From assembly GCA_035762175.1 (NCBI GenBank), contig DASTPP010000106.1:1-64000 (forward strand): a DNA stretch of 64,000 nucleotides. Reading direction: 5' to 3'. A program made the position numbers and the translations under genes. Shown here in pieces: positions 27,527 through 37,061 of the stretch; the stretch's first letter is position 1; each line of letters opens with the position of its first letter. Source of the DNA: DASTPP01 sp035762175 (GTDB lineage Bacteria; Myxococcota_A; Polyangia; Polyangiales; Polyangiaceae). The notes under the pieces are model-generated. The model saw only the letters and a program-made list of their open reading frames with translations. It was not told the DNA's origin and made no database searches.

Positions 27527-29689
27527 ATGAAGGTCCGCGCTCTCTTCCGCCCTCTGCTTTGCTCGGTCGGCCTCGTCGCGTTGAGCCAGTGCGGCGGGGG
27601 GGCCGAGGGGCCGCTCGTGCGCGACTGCACGCCGCGGGTCTGGGTGGCGCCTTCGGCCCCGGGCGCGGCGGTCGAGGTGCGCGGCAGCTGGGACGGGTGG
27701 GTCACGCCCCTGCGCCCCGCGCCCTCGGGCTACGAGGGCTGGCACGTGCTCGAGCTCTCGCTGCCGCCGGGCGAGTACGGCTATTTGCTCGTCGAAGACG
27801 GGGCCGAGCGCATCGACAAGACGAACCCGCTCACCACCTTCCGCGACGGCAAACAAGAGGTGTCGCTCTTGCGGGTCGAGCGCTGCGACGCGCCCGAGCT
27901 GCGGGTCGAGTCGGCGCGCGAGGTGGGCCCGGGCGAGGTCGAGGTGCGGGCGTCCTTTCTCGCGCTCGAGCCCGAGGTGTGGCTCGACCCGACGCGGGTG
28001 AAGGCGGCGACGCTCGCGGGGGTGCCGCTCGAGCTGCGCGCGAGCGACCCGTCGAGCGGCTCGTTCACGCTGGGCGCGCGGGGCCTTGCGCGCGGCAAGC
28101 ACACGGTGATCGTCGAGGCGGCCGACGGCAAGGGGCGGGCGGCCGGGCCGGTGCGGGCGTCGGCCTGGGTCGAGCCCGAGGCGGCGAGCTGGGACGACGG
28201 CATCCTCTACCACCTGATGATCGACCGCTTCCGGGGCGACGGGGGCGCGGCGCTCTCGCCGCCGCCCTCGCCGGGGGTGCGCGCGGGCGGCACGCTCGAC
28301 GGGGTGCGGGCGGCGATCGAAGAGGGCTACTTCGCGCGCTTCGGCGTCACCGCCCTGTGGATCTCGCCCGTCTACCTGAACCCGGTCGAGGCGCGCCCGG
28401 GCCGCGACGGGCGCATGTACGACAGCTACCACGGCTACTGGCCGCTCGACTCGCGCGGCGTCGAGCCGCGCATCGGGGGCGAGGCGGCGGTGCGGGCGCT
28501 CGTCGAGGCGGCGCACGCGCGCGGGCTGCGCGTGCTCTTCGACATCGTGCCGAACCACGTCTACGAGATGAACCCGCGCTACGCCCCGCGCCGGCGCACG
28601 GGCTTCTACAACGACGGGCCCGAGGCCTGCATCTGCGGCACCGACAACTGCTCGTGGGGGCAGCGCATCGAGAACTGCTGGTTCACGCCCTACCTGCCCG
28701 ACGTGCGCTGGCAGAACGCCGAGGCGATGTGGGAGGGCGTCGAGGACGCGCGCTACTGGCTCGAGGCCTACGACGTCGACGGCGTGCGCATCGACGCGGT
28801 GCCGATGATGCCGCGGGCGGCCACGCGCCGCATCGCCGCCGCCCTGCGCCGCTCGGCGGGCCCCGACCGCGCCGCGTTCGTGATGGGCGAGATCTTCACC
28901 AGCCCGGGCGACGGGGGCATCCGCGAGATCAGGTATTTCATGGGGCCCTCCGGGCTCGACAGCGCGTTCGACTTCCCGCTCATGTGGGCGCTGCGCGACG
29001 TCGTCGGCGCGGGGCGCGGCAGCTTCCGCGAGGTCGAGCGGGTGTTCGCCGCGACGGGCGCGGCGCTCGAGGGCTCGGGCGCGCTGCTCGCGCGCATGGT
29101 CGACAACCACGACGTCGCGCGCTTCATGGCCGTCGCCACGGGCGAAGAGGGCAACGACCCCTGGACGGACGGGCCCGCGCAGCCGACCGACCCCGAGCCC
29201 TACGCCCGCCTGCGCCTCGCCCTCTCGTTCCTCTTTTCGCTGCCGGGGCTGCCCGTCATCTACGCCGGCGACGAGATCGGGCTGACGGGCGCGTCCGACC
29301 CCGACTGCCGGCGCGTCTTGCCGGCCGACCCGGCGCTGTCGGCCGAGCAGGTGGCGACGCGCGAGGCGGTCGCGCGGCTCGGGCGGCTGCGGCGCTGCTC
29401 GGAGGCCCTGCGGCGCGGCGAGCGCGCGGTGCTCGCGACGAGCGACGACGCCGACGCGGCGCTCCGGCGCGACGCGTCCGGCCGCCAGGTGCTCACGCTC
29501 TTCTCGCGCGCGACCGAGCCGCTCGACCTCGCGCTGCCCGCCGAGGCGGCCGGGGCCTACGTCGACGCGCTCTCGGGCGAGGCGCTCGCGGTGCCCGCGG
29601 GGGGGGGCACCGTGCGCATGCCGCCGCTCTCGGCCCGCTTTCTCATGCCCGAGGGCGACCCCTGCCTCTCCGTTCTCGCCGCCCCCTGA
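27527..29689 (+). CDS. Secreted GH13 alpha-amylase family lipoprotein, N-terminal beta-domain
   Basis: The 720-residue lipoprotein has a lipobox Cys22 (ALSQC). Residues about 35-115 form a CBM48/E-set-like beta-domain (VEVRGSWDGWVTPLRP) and a second beta segment follows (125-215). The GH13 barrel starts near 225 (GILYHLMIDRFRG), with DIVPNHV, nucleophile D423 (DGVRIDAV), acid/base E455 (MGEIF) and DNHDVAR. A Cys-rich loop (CICGTDNC...NC) is shared with the next gene. It should cleave or transfer alpha-1,4/1,6 glucans at the cell surface. ATG 27527 is three codons inside an upstream GTG. Confidence 0.93.
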   Translation: MKVRALFRPLLCSVGLVALSQCGGGAEGPLVRDCTPRVWVAPSAPGAAVEVRGSWDGWVTPLRPAPSGYEGWHVLELSLPPGEYGYLLVEDGAERIDKTNPLTTFRDGKQEVSLLRVERCDAPELRVESAREVGPGEVEVRASFLALEPEVWLDPTRVKAATLAGVPLELRASDPSSGSFTLGARGLARGKHTVIVEAADGKGRAAGPVRASAWVEPEAASWDDGILYHLMIDRFRGDGGAALSPPPSPGVRAGGTLDGVRAAIEEGYFARFGVTALWISPVYLNPVEARPGRDGRMYDSYHGYWPLDSRGVEPRIGGEAAVRALVEAAHARGLRVLFDIVPNHVYEMNPRYAPRRRTGFYNDGPEACICGTDNCSWGQRIENCWFTPYLPDVRWQNAEAMWEGVEDARYWLEAYDVDGVRIDAVPMMPRAATRRIAAALRRSAGPDRAAFVMGEIFTSPGDGGIREIRYFMGPSGLDSAFDFPLMWALRDVVGAGRGSFREVERVFAATGAALEGSGALLARMVDNHDVARFMAVATGEEGNDPWTDGPAQPTDPEPYARLRLALSFLFSLPGLPVIYAGDEIGLTGASDPDCRRVLPADPALSAEQVATREAVARLGRLRRCSEALRRGERAVLATSDDADAALRRDASGRQVLTLFSRATEPLDLALPAEAAGAYVDALSGEALAVPAGGGTVRMPPLSARFLMPEGDPCLSVLAAP

Positions 29690-29727
29690 CCCCCCCTTCC
29701 CGCCCCACCCGCTTTCCGAGGCCCCCC

Positions 29728-31551
29728 ATGCGCTCGCGTACCGTCTCTCTCGTGACGTTCCTTGTCTTCGCCGCCGCGGCCAGCACGGCGTGCGACGAAG
29801 AGCCGTTGCGCAACCGCCGCAACCGGCCCGCGCCCCCCGACGGCACGGCCGGCTTCGACCCGGGCGACACGCCGCCGGGCGACGGCACCGGCGCCTACGG
29901 CCAGGGCGCCTCGGGCCCCGGCACCGGCGGGTCGGGCACGGGCGGCTCGGGCCCCGGCACGGGCGGCACGGGCACGGGCGGCTCGGGCACCGCGAGCGGG
30001 CCCGGCACGGGCTCCGCGGTGTGCGAGGGCGACGTGCAGGCCAAGTTCGACTGGCGCGACTCGGTCATCTACTTCGTCTTCATCGACCGCTTCTTCGACG
30101 GCGACGCCGCGAACAACGACCCGCTCGGCGCCCCCGTGCAGACGCCGGCCGACTACCAGGGCGGCGACTTCGCCGGCGTGCGGCAGAAGCTCGACGAGGG
30201 CTACTTCGACGAGCTCGGCATCAACACGCTCTGGCTCACCATGCCCGCCGACAACGCCGACATCGCCGGCCAGGGCCTCGGCGGCGACCCCTACCAGTAC
30301 AGCGCCTACCACGGCTACTGGCCCAAAGACCTCGACGCGGTCGAGTCGCGCTTCGGCACCGAGCAAGAGCTCAAGGGCATCGTCGACGCCGCGCACGCCA
30401 AGGGCATCAAGGTCATCGTCGACTACGTGATGAACCACGTGCACGACACGTCCCAGGTCTACGTCGACCACCCCGACTGGTTCTGGCCCCGGCAAGACGG
30501 CACGCGCGACTGCCTCTGCGGCGCCGCCTGCAGCTGGGACGGGCCCGACGGCCGCCGCTGCTGGTTCACGCCCTACCTGCCCGACTTCGACTTCACCAAG
30601 CCCGCGGCGCGCGCCTTCTCGGTCGACAACGCCGTCGCGTGGATCGACCGCCTCGGCATCGACGGCTTCCGGCTCGACGCGGTCAAGCACATCGAAGACC
30701 AGTGGCTGGTCGACCTGCGCAGCCGCGTGCGCGCCGACGTCGAGCCCGGCCGGGGCGAGCACTTCTACATGGTCGGCGAGACCTTCACGGGCGACCGGGG
30801 CCTCATCAACGCGTACGTCGACCCCTGCGCCAAGCTCGACGGGCAGTTCGACTTCCCCTGGCGCATGGAGGTTACGGCCAAGCTGCTCATGCGCAAGGGC
30901 AGCATGAACGATCTCGAAGGGTTTCTTTCGTTCAACGAAAATTTCTACGGCGGCGGGCGCGCCGTCATGAGCACCTTCCTCGGCAACCATGACATTCCCC
31001 GCGTCGTGCACTTCGCGCAGAACGTGCCGCTGTGGAACGACGAATGGAACGGCGGCAAGGACCGCAACTGGACCAACCTGCCCGCCGCCCCGGCCGGGCT
31101 CGAGGCCTACGAGCGGCTCGCCACCGGCTTCACGCTGCTGCTGACGACCAAGGGCGCGCCGCTCATCTACTACGGCGACGAGTACGGCATGCCGGGCGCC
31201 GGCGACCCCGACAACCGCCGCTTCATGCAGTGGTCGGGCTACAACGCCGGCCAGAGCGCGCTCAACGCGCAGATCAAGAAGCTGACCGCCATCCGCGCGG
31301 CGCACCCGGCCACGCGCCGCGGCGTGCGCGCGCCGGTCTCGGTCACGACCGAGACGCTCGCCTACTCGATGACGTCGCCGGCGGACGGCGACACCGTCTA
31401 CGTGGCGCTCAACCGGTCCGACGCCGCGCAGGCCGTGGCGGGCGTGCCGGCGGGCACCTACGTCGACGAGCTGACGGGGGCCGACGTCGTCGTCAGCGGC
31501 AACGTGAGCGTGCCCGCGCGCGGCTCGCTCGTGCTCGTGCCGAAGCCCTGA
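29728..31551 (+). CDS. Secreted GH13 alpha-amylase family lipoprotein, Gly-rich linker
   Basis: The 607-residue lipoprotein has Cys22 as acyl site (STACDE). A GTGGSG-repeat linker (about 45-97) lifts the enzyme off the membrane. The GH13 domain has DYVMNHV, nucleophile D317 (DGFRLDAVKH), acid/base E351 (MVGETF) and D422 (LGNHDIPR). The loop CLCGAACSW...CWFTPYLPD parallels the preceding gene, showing paralogy. GAGG lies six bases before ATG 29728. It lies 38 bases after the first GH13 gene, so they are probably one operon for extracellular starch or pullulan breakdown. Confidence 0.94.
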   Translation: MRSRTVSLVTFLVFAAAASTACDEEPLRNRRNRPAPPDGTAGFDPGDTPPGDGTGAYGQGASGPGTGGSGTGGSGPGTGGTGTGGSGTASGPGTGSAVCEGDVQAKFDWRDSVIYFVFIDRFFDGDAANNDPLGAPVQTPADYQGGDFAGVRQKLDEGYFDELGINTLWLTMPADNADIAGQGLGGDPYQYSAYHGYWPKDLDAVESRFGTEQELKGIVDAAHAKGIKVIVDYVMNHVHDTSQVYVDHPDWFWPRQDGTRDCLCGAACSWDGPDGRRCWFTPYLPDFDFTKPAARAFSVDNAVAWIDRLGIDGFRLDAVKHIEDQWLVDLRSRVRADVEPGRGEHFYMVGETFTGDRGLINAYVDPCAKLDGQFDFPWRMEVTAKLLMRKGSMNDLEGFLSFNENFYGGGRAVMSTFLGNHDIPRVVHFAQNVPLWNDEWNGGKDRNWTNLPAAPAGLEAYERLATGFTLLLTTKGAPLIYYGDEYGMPGAGDPDNRRFMQWSGYNAGQSALNAQIKKLTAIRAAHPATRRGVRAPVSVTTETLAYSMTSPADGDTVYVALNRSDAAQAVAGVPAGTYVDELTGADVVVSGNVSVPARGSLVLVPKP

Positions 31552-31603
31552 GGCGGCGGGCCGGCTCGCCCCGGCGCGCGGCTCCTCGGCCGAGACCGAA
31601 CCC

Positions 31604-32011
31604 ATGCACGCCCCGCCGCCTCCGCCGAGCCGCCGGCGCGTCCTCGTCGTCGATGACGACGAGCTCGTGCGCAACGCGCTCGGGCGCTTGCTGCGGCAGC
31701 GGGGCGGGGCCGAGGTGCTCCTGGCCGAGGGCTCGGGGCGGGCGCGCGAGCTGCTCGGCGAGGGCCCCGTCGACGTCGTGGTGAGCGACCACTCGATGCA
31801 GGGCGAGACCGGCATGAGCCTGCTCGCCGCCGTCGCCGAGCGCCACCCCGGTGTGGTGCTGGTGATGTTCTCGGCGCTGCCCCCGCCCGAGGCGTCGCGC
31901 GCCGTCGCCGAGGGGCGGCTCGCCGGGCTCTTCCGCAAGCCCCACGAGGCCGCCGCGCTCGTCGACTTCGTGCGGCGCGCGATCGCGCCGCCGGGCGGCG
32001 ACGGGGGCTGA
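31604..32011 (+). CDS. Single-domain response regulator
   Basis: The 135-residue receiver domain (VLVVDDDE with D17-D19, phospho-acceptor D62 in VVSDHSM, FRKP Lys near 113) has no output domain. The Pro-rich N-terminal ten residues are unconserved. It lies 52 bases downstream of the GH13 pair and 63 bases upstream of a histidine kinase on the same strand, so it is the likely partner of that kinase. Output probably goes through protein contact. Confidence 0.88.
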   Translation: MHAPPPPPSRRRVLVVDDDELVRNALGRLLRQRGGAEVLLAEGSGRARELLGEGPVDVVVSDHSMQGETGMSLLAAVAERHPGVVLVMFSALPPPEASRAVAEGRLAGLFRKPHEAAALVDFVRRAIAPPGGDGG

Positions 32012-32074
32012 GCGGGCGCGCGCGGCGCCCCGGGCCTTGTGCGCCCGCCGGCCGGCCCCTATCCTGCGCCCTCC

Positions 32075-33604
32075 ATGCCGAACGAGGGCCGGCCCCTCGC
32101 CGAGCTGCCCCCGGCGGCCTGCGTCCTGCTCGAGGCGGCGCCCGACGCCATGGTCGTCGTCGACCGCGTCGGCCGCGTCGTGAGCGTCAACGCGCAGGCC
32201 GAGCGGCTCTTCGGCTACGGCCGCGACGAGCTCGTCGGGCGGCCCGTCGAGCTCGTCATCCCCGAGCGCTTCGGCGGCAAGCACCCGGCCCACCGCAACG
32301 GCTACTTCTTCGAGCCGAAGGTCAGGCCCATGGGCGCGGCCGGGCTGCGGCTCTCGGCCCGCCGCCGCGACGGCTCCGAGTTCGACGTCGAGATCAGCCT
32401 GAGCCCCCTCGAGACCGAAGACGGCATGCTGGCCATCGCTGCCATCCGCGACGCCTCGGCGCGGCGCAAGAGCGAGACGATGTTCCGCGACCTGCTCGAG
32501 GCCGCCCCCGACGCCATCGTCATCAGCGACCAGCGCGGCAAGATCGTCTTCGTCAACGCCCAGGGCGAGCGGCTCTTCGGCTACGGCCGCGACGAGCTCG
32601 TCGGCGAGCTGGTCGACGCGCTCGTGCCCAAGCGCCTCCGCCACGGCCACGCCGGCCACCGCGCCCGCTACTTCGCCGAGCCGAAGACCCGGACCATGGG
32701 CGGCCGCGAGGGGCTCGAGCTCTACGGCCTGCGCAAAGACGGCAGCGAGTTCCCGGCCGAGATCAGCCTGAGCCCCCTCGAGACCGAGGGGGGCCTCGTG
32801 GCGATGACCGCCATCCGCGACGTGTCCGAGCGCAAGCGCGCCGAGCAAGGGCGCCTGCGGCTCGCGCAGGCGCAAGAGGCCCTCCGGCTGCGCGACGAGT
32901 TCCTCTCGGTCGCGTCGCACGAGCTGCGGACGCCGCTGACCGCGCTGCAGCTGCAGCTCGAGTGGCTGCGCCGCGCGTCCGCGCGCGAGGGCGAGCCGCT
33001 CACCCGCGAGAAGGTGGCCGAGAAGGTCGGGCGGGCCTCGCGCAACGCCGAGCGCCTCGCCGAGCTCGTCCGCACGCTGCTCGACGTCTCGCGCATCGCC
33101 AACCGCACGCTCTCGCTCCGGCGCGAAGAGTTCGACCTCGTCGCCGCGGTCGGCGACCTCGTCGACGATCTGCGCGAGCCGGCCCGTGGCGCCGGCAGCG
33201 AGATCGTCGTCGAGAGCTCCGGCCCCGTCCCCGGCGCCTGGGACCGCTCGCGCGTCGAGCAGGTCCTTTTGAACTTGCTGATCAACGCCATCAAGTACGG
33301 CGCGGGCCGCCCGGTCGCGGTGGCGGTCGAGGCCGACGAGGCCTGGGCGCGCGTCACGGTGCGCGACGGGGGCCCGGGCGTGCGGCCCGAAGACGCGGTG
33401 CGCATCTTCGACCGCTTCGAGCGCGCCGTCTCGGCGCAGCACTACGGCGGCCTCGGCCTCGGCCTCTACATCGCGCGCTACCTCGCGCGGGCGCACGGCG
33501 GCGACGTCGAGCTCTTGCGCGAGGGCGGCCCGGGCGCCGCCTTCCGGCTCGCGCTGCCGCGGCGGCCGCCCGAGGGCGAGGGCCGCGGCCCCGACGCGCA
33601 CTGA
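32075..33604 (+). CDS. Double-PAS cytoplasmic sensor histidine kinase
   Basis: The 509-residue protein has PAS1 (14-130) and PAS2 (135-255) as close duplicates: VNAQAERLFGYGRDELVG and VNAQGERLFGYGRDELVG, both ending EISLSPLETE. HisKA follows with phospho-His H282 (SVASHELRTP), then HATPase_c with an N box (LLNLLINAIKYG), G1 (DGGPGV), F box (FDRFER) and G2 (GGLGLGLYIA). There is no TM segment, so the sensed signal is cytoplasmic or redox/small molecule. PAS cofactor residues are not identifiable by eye. Likely partner: the 135-aa regulator just upstream. Confidence 0.94.
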   Translation: MPNEGRPLAELPPAACVLLEAAPDAMVVVDRVGRVVSVNAQAERLFGYGRDELVGRPVELVIPERFGGKHPAHRNGYFFEPKVRPMGAAGLRLSARRRDGSEFDVEISLSPLETEDGMLAIAAIRDASARRKSETMFRDLLEAAPDAIVISDQRGKIVFVNAQGERLFGYGRDELVGELVDALVPKRLRHGHAGHRARYFAEPKTRTMGGREGLELYGLRKDGSEFPAEISLSPLETEGGLVAMTAIRDVSERKRAEQGRLRLAQAQEALRLRDEFLSVASHELRTPLTALQLQLEWLRRASAREGEPLTREKVAEKVGRASRNAERLAELVRTLLDVSRIANRTLSLRREEFDLVAAVGDLVDDLREPARGAGSEIVVESSGPVPGAWDRSRVEQVLLNLLINAIKYGAGRPVAVAVEADEAWARVTVRDGGPGVRPEDAVRIFDRFERAVSAQHYGGLGLGLYIARYLARAHGGDVELLREGGPGAAFRLALPRRPPEGEGRGPDAH

Positions 33605-33616
33605 GCCCGGCGCGGC

Positions 33617-33676
33617 GGCTCAGCGGGCCGCCCTCGCCGGCGCGACGGCTCAGCGGGCCGCCCTCGCCGGCGCGAG
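33617..33676. repeat. 30-bp direct repeat, two copies
   Basis: ggctcagcgggccgccctcg and the ten following bases occur twice with a 30-bp period immediately after the histidine-kinase stop codon. Confidence 0.8.
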
Positions 33677-33726
33677 GGAGGCGCCGACGCCCGGCGGCGG
33701 CCCCGGAACGTGGGCCGCGCCCCCGC

Positions 33727-35619
33727 TCACTGCGAGAAGATGACGACGCTGTAGGGCGCGAGCGTGGTGACGCTGGCGCTCTGCCCCATGCCGTGCATCG
33801 CCGGGCCGTTCGCCTCGGTGTCGAAGACGGCGGCGTTGCCGAAGTCGGACGAGTAGCCGTTCCAGTCGCTGTTGAAGCGCACGCGCCACAGGCCCCCGCG
33901 CGGGAAGCCGACCTTGTAGTTCGTGAACTGGTTGGTGCTGAAGTTGGCGACGATGACGACGTCGTCGCCCGGGCCGCCGTCCTGCCAGCGGTGGAAGGCG
34001 ATGACCTTCGCGCCGTCGTTGATGTGGTGGACGTTGACGTGCTCGCCCCGCAGGCCGCGCGTGTTGTTGAACCAGTTGCGGCGCAGCTTGATGAGGTCGC
34101 CGTACAGGTTCTTGATGCCGCCGAACCAGGTGAGCTTGTTCCAGTCGACCGGGTCGGTGTCGCTGAAGAAGCCGTCCTCCAAGAGCTCCTGCCCCTGGAA
34201 GATCATGGGGATGCCGGGCGAGGTGAACACGAGCGCCGCGCCGAGCGTCGAGCGCTTCTTCGCCGCCCAGCTGCCGGCGTTGCCCGGCCAGATCTCTTCG
34301 GGCACGCGCGCCTTGCCGTTGGCGACCTCGTCGTGGCTCTCGGTGTAGATGACGCGCTGGGTCGCCTGCCCGTTGTACTTGGCCCCGATGGCGCCCGCGA
34401 CCGCGAACATGTCGCGCGAGCCGTCGCCCTGGTCGATGATCGCCTTGCGGATCGGGTGCACGAAGCGCCCGTCCCATTGGGAGTCGAAGCCGGCGCCGCC
34501 CGCCGGGGTCGAGCGCGTGATGGCCGCGTCGTCGCGCAGGTCTTCGGCGATGCTGATCTTCCAGGGTTGCGTGCGATCGATCTCGTCGTTCGCGTAGCGC
34601 ATCGTGTTCCACCCGTCGACGATGTCCGTGCCGCTGCCGTTGTCGTCGCGGATGTACGCCGTCGCGTCCCAGCGCAGGCCGTCGAGCCGGTACTCGTTCA
34701 GCCACCAGAGCGCCGCGTCCTTGATGTAGTCGCGCACCTCGGGCCGGCCGTAGTCGGGCCGCGTGTCGCCCCAGGGCGTCGACGCCCTCCAGTCGTTGTA
34801 GAAGTAGTGCCCGCCCTTGCCGAAGCACTCGCCCGTGAAGCACCACATCGGCAGGTCGGACGGCCCGTAGTGGTTGTGCACCACGTCGAGGATGACGCCG
34901 ATGCCGCGCGCGTGCGCCGCGTCGACGAAGGCCTTCATGTCTTCGGGCGTGCCGTACGACGACTCGGGCGCGAAGGGGAAGCTCGGGTTGTACCCCCACG
35001 AGAAGTCGCCGGGGAACTCGGCCACCGGCATGATCTTCAGCATGTTGACGCCGAGGTCGCGCAGGTAGTCGAGCCGCGCCGTCGCGCTCTGCCAGTTGCC
35101 CGGCCCGAAGCCCGGCGCGTCGTTGAACGTGCCGACGTGCATCTCGTAGATGACCTGCTCGTTGAAGCTCGGCGTGCCGAAGCCGTTCTTCCACGCGTAG
35201 CCGCCCGGGTTGTAGACGATGCTCGCGCCCGACGAGTTCTCGACCCGGGCCGAGCGCGGGTCGCTCTTCCAGAGCTTTTCGCCCCAGGGCGTCTGAATCA
35301 CGTACTTGTACTTCTGGTTCACCGCCGCCCCGGCGACGTCGGCCGAGAAGTTGCCGTTGAACTCGTTGCCGAGCTCGGTGGCCGAGTCGCTCCAGCCGTT
35401 GAAGTCGCCGGCGACGAACACCCGCGCCGCGCCCGGCGCCCACACCCGGAAGGTCACCCCGCCCGGGTACACGATCGCGCCCATGCCCGGCCGGCTCGAG
35501 GCCGACAGGTTGTCGACGCTCTGCAGCGTCTCGCCGTCACTGTCGCTTTCGCTACAGGCGAAGGGCAGGGCGGGCAACAACAGAAAGAGACAGGACTTCA
35601 ACAGCTGGTTCGGTCGCAT
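33727..35619 (-). CDS. Secreted GH13 branching-enzyme/trehalohydrolase-like lipoprotein
   Basis: The 630-residue lipoprotein has Cys22 (LPFAC). CBM48 at about 45-135 (FRVWAPGAARVFVAGDFNGW) and the GH13 barrel (IYEMHVGTF, DVVHNHYGPSD, D318 in DGLRWDAT, E359 in IAEDL, TESHDEVANGK) are followed by a C-terminal beta domain. The CBM48 plus GFDSQWDGRFVHPIRK pattern is closest to glucan branching enzymes and maltooligosyl-trehalose hydrolases, but those are cytoplasmic. An exported form suggests extracellular alpha-glucan processing. It is on the opposite strand to the other two GH13 genes, with its own promoter region. Confidence 0.92.
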   Translation of the reverse strand: MRPNQLLKSCLFLLLPALPFACSESDSDGETLQSVDNLSASSRPGMGAIVYPGGVTFRVWAPGAARVFVAGDFNGWSDSATELGNEFNGNFSADVAGAAVNQKYKYVIQTPWGEKLWKSDPRSARVENSSGASIVYNPGGYAWKNGFGTPSFNEQVIYEMHVGTFNDAPGFGPGNWQSATARLDYLRDLGVNMLKIMPVAEFPGDFSWGYNPSFPFAPESSYGTPEDMKAFVDAAHARGIGVILDVVHNHYGPSDLPMWCFTGECFGKGGHYFYNDWRASTPWGDTRPDYGRPEVRDYIKDAALWWLNEYRLDGLRWDATAYIRDDNGSGTDIVDGWNTMRYANDEIDRTQPWKISIAEDLRDDAAITRSTPAGGAGFDSQWDGRFVHPIRKAIIDQGDGSRDMFAVAGAIGAKYNGQATQRVIYTESHDEVANGKARVPEEIWPGNAGSWAAKKRSTLGAALVFTSPGIPMIFQGQELLEDGFFSDTDPVDWNKLTWFGGIKNLYGDLIKLRRNWFNNTRGLRGEHVNVHHINDGAKVIAFHRWQDGGPGDDVVIVANFSTNQFTNYKVGFPRGGLWRVRFNSDWNGYSSDFGNAAVFDTEANGPAMHGMGQSASVTTLAPYSVVIFSQ

Positions 35620-36094
35620 GATGGGCGCTCGTTCTCGGGGCGGGCCCCCGAGGCAAGGGGTGGTGGGTCGCGATTAAGGCTAAGGACACGCACCTCAAGC
35701 GGAACTTCATCGTTCGACGCTAAGGACACCGGGCGGCCGGAAAGGTAGCGTCCGAAAAGCACAACGCCAGGCTCTTCTTTACTATTGGTGCGCGCTCTGG
35801 GCAGGCCTGAACCCCCCTCGATTTCCGCGTTTTCTGGCCCGCCGGGCCGGGCGTGGTTTACATTTTGAACCGCCGCGCGCCTCTGTTGCCTTTACCCAAC
35901 AACCCCGCGCCGCCGCCCCGTCGACCCGCCCCTCGCCGCGGGCGCGCGACCCCGCTCGCCGGCTCGCCCGGCCCGCGCCCGGGCTCCGATCGCGCTCCGA
36001 CCTCGAACCCAACGACGCCGGCCCCCGGGCCCCCTTCGGCTCGCCGATACAAGATGGAGGCCGGCCACAAGCCGCCTCGGTGTACAATGGTTCC
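35620..36094. other. Divergent promoter region, GH13 and Gly-rich lipoprotein genes
   Basis: No gene seen. The stretch 35660-35790 is less G+C-rich than its surroundings and carries the 11-bp direct repeats listed separately. The 36000-36094 part leads to the Gly-rich lipoprotein; no clear promoter was assigned. Confidence 0.6.
35679..35729 (-). promoter_or_regulatory. Paired 11-bp direct repeats upstream of GH13 gene
   Basis: GCTAAGGACAC occurs at 35679-35689 and 35719-35729, exactly 40 bp apart (about four helical turns), 60-110 bp upstream of the GH13 start at 35619. This geometry suits a regulator binding two sites on one DNA face. The regulator is unknown. Confidence 0.4.
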
Positions 36095-36922
36095 ATGCGC
36101 GTTTTTTCTTTGTCGCTCGTCGCCGCCCTCAGCCTGGCTCCGTTGACCTTCGTCGCCTGCGGGTCCGAACTCGAAGACGACCCCTTGCCCACGGCCGGAA
36201 GGGGCGGCGCCGGCGGCAGGGCCGGCTCGGGCGGCTCGGGCGGCTCAGGCACGATGGGCACGGGTGGCTCGGGCACGATGGGCACGGGCGGCTCGGGCAC
36301 GGGCGGCTCGGGCACGATGGGCACGGGCGGCTCGGGCACGATGGGCGCCGGCGGGGGCACGAGCGGTACGGGCGGCGGTGCCGGCGCTGGCGGCGCGGGT
36401 CAGGGCGGCGGAGGCGCGGGCGGCAGCGCTGGCGGGGGCGGCACGGGCGGCGTGGCGGGGCAGGGCGGCGGGGGCGCGGGGGGCGGGGGCAAGGTGATCA
36501 ACTTCTGCAACGTCCAATTTCCGGCCACGCTCTGCTCGACCCCCGGCAACGCCCCGGCCAAGATCGTGTACGGCCAGGTCTTTGTGGATGGCCTGACCAA
36601 CACCAACACCGGCCCCGCGCCGGGCATCAAATCAGAAATCGGCTTCGGCAAGGCCGGCACGGACCCGCGCACCGACGCCAGCTGGGTCTTTGCGGCCGCC
36701 GTGATCAACTCGGGCTTCAACTTCACCCAGAACAACGACGAGTACCAGGCGACGCTGCCGGCACAGGCTGAAGTGGGCAGCTTCTCTTACGTCTATCGCG
36801 TCTCGGTCAACGGGGGCGACCCGCTCTATTGCGATACGAACGGCACGACCGCCGACCCGAACGACCTGCCCTTCGCCGTCGCCGATCTCGGCGCCTGGAC
36901 GGTGGCGGCCACGTGCCCTTAG
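36095..36922 (+). CDS. Gly-rich-linker lipoprotein with secreted beta-domain
   Basis: The 275-residue lipoprotein has signal peptide LSLVAALSLAPLTFVAC with lipobox Cys21. Residues about 36-135 are a Gly/Ser/Thr repeat linker (GGSGTMGTGG units). The C-terminal domain (about 140-275) begins FCNVQFPATLC and has regularly spaced strands (AKIVYGQVFVDGLTN, SFSYVYRVSVNGGDPLYCD). Such domains end many myxobacterial surface proteins (often as an Ig-like unit), with no known ligand. An upstream ATG at 36080 is less likely because the signal would be displaced. Confidence 0.8.
   Translation: MRVFSLSLVAALSLAPLTFVACGSELEDDPLPTAGRGGAGGRAGSGGSGGSGTMGTGGSGTMGTGGSGTGGSGTMGTGGSGTMGAGGGTSGTGGGAGAGGAGQGGGGAGGSAGGGGTGGVAGQGGGGAGGGGKVINFCNVQFPATLCSTPGNAPAKIVYGQVFVDGLTNTNTGPAPGIKSEIGFGKAGTDPRTDASWVFAAAVINSGFNFTQNNDEYQATLPAQAEVGSFSYVYRVSVNGGDPLYCDTNGTTADPNDLPFAVADLGAWTVAATCP
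36236..36350 (+). repeat. Gly-Ser-Thr-Met coding tandem repeat
   Basis: Units related to ggctcgggcacgatgggcac (24 or 15 bases) repeat in frame and encode the flexible linker of the lipoprotein at 36095-36922. Confidence 0.85.
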
Positions 36923-37061
36923 CGTGCCGAGCCCAACGCCCCTTTGGGAGCCATTTTTCAGGCCGCGGCAAGGGGTGTGCTCGGCGCTCTTGTACCATCC
37001 GCCCGAGCCTGCACCCGGCCCCGTGCCCTCGGCCAAGCCTGGCGAGGCTGCGGCGTGGGGG

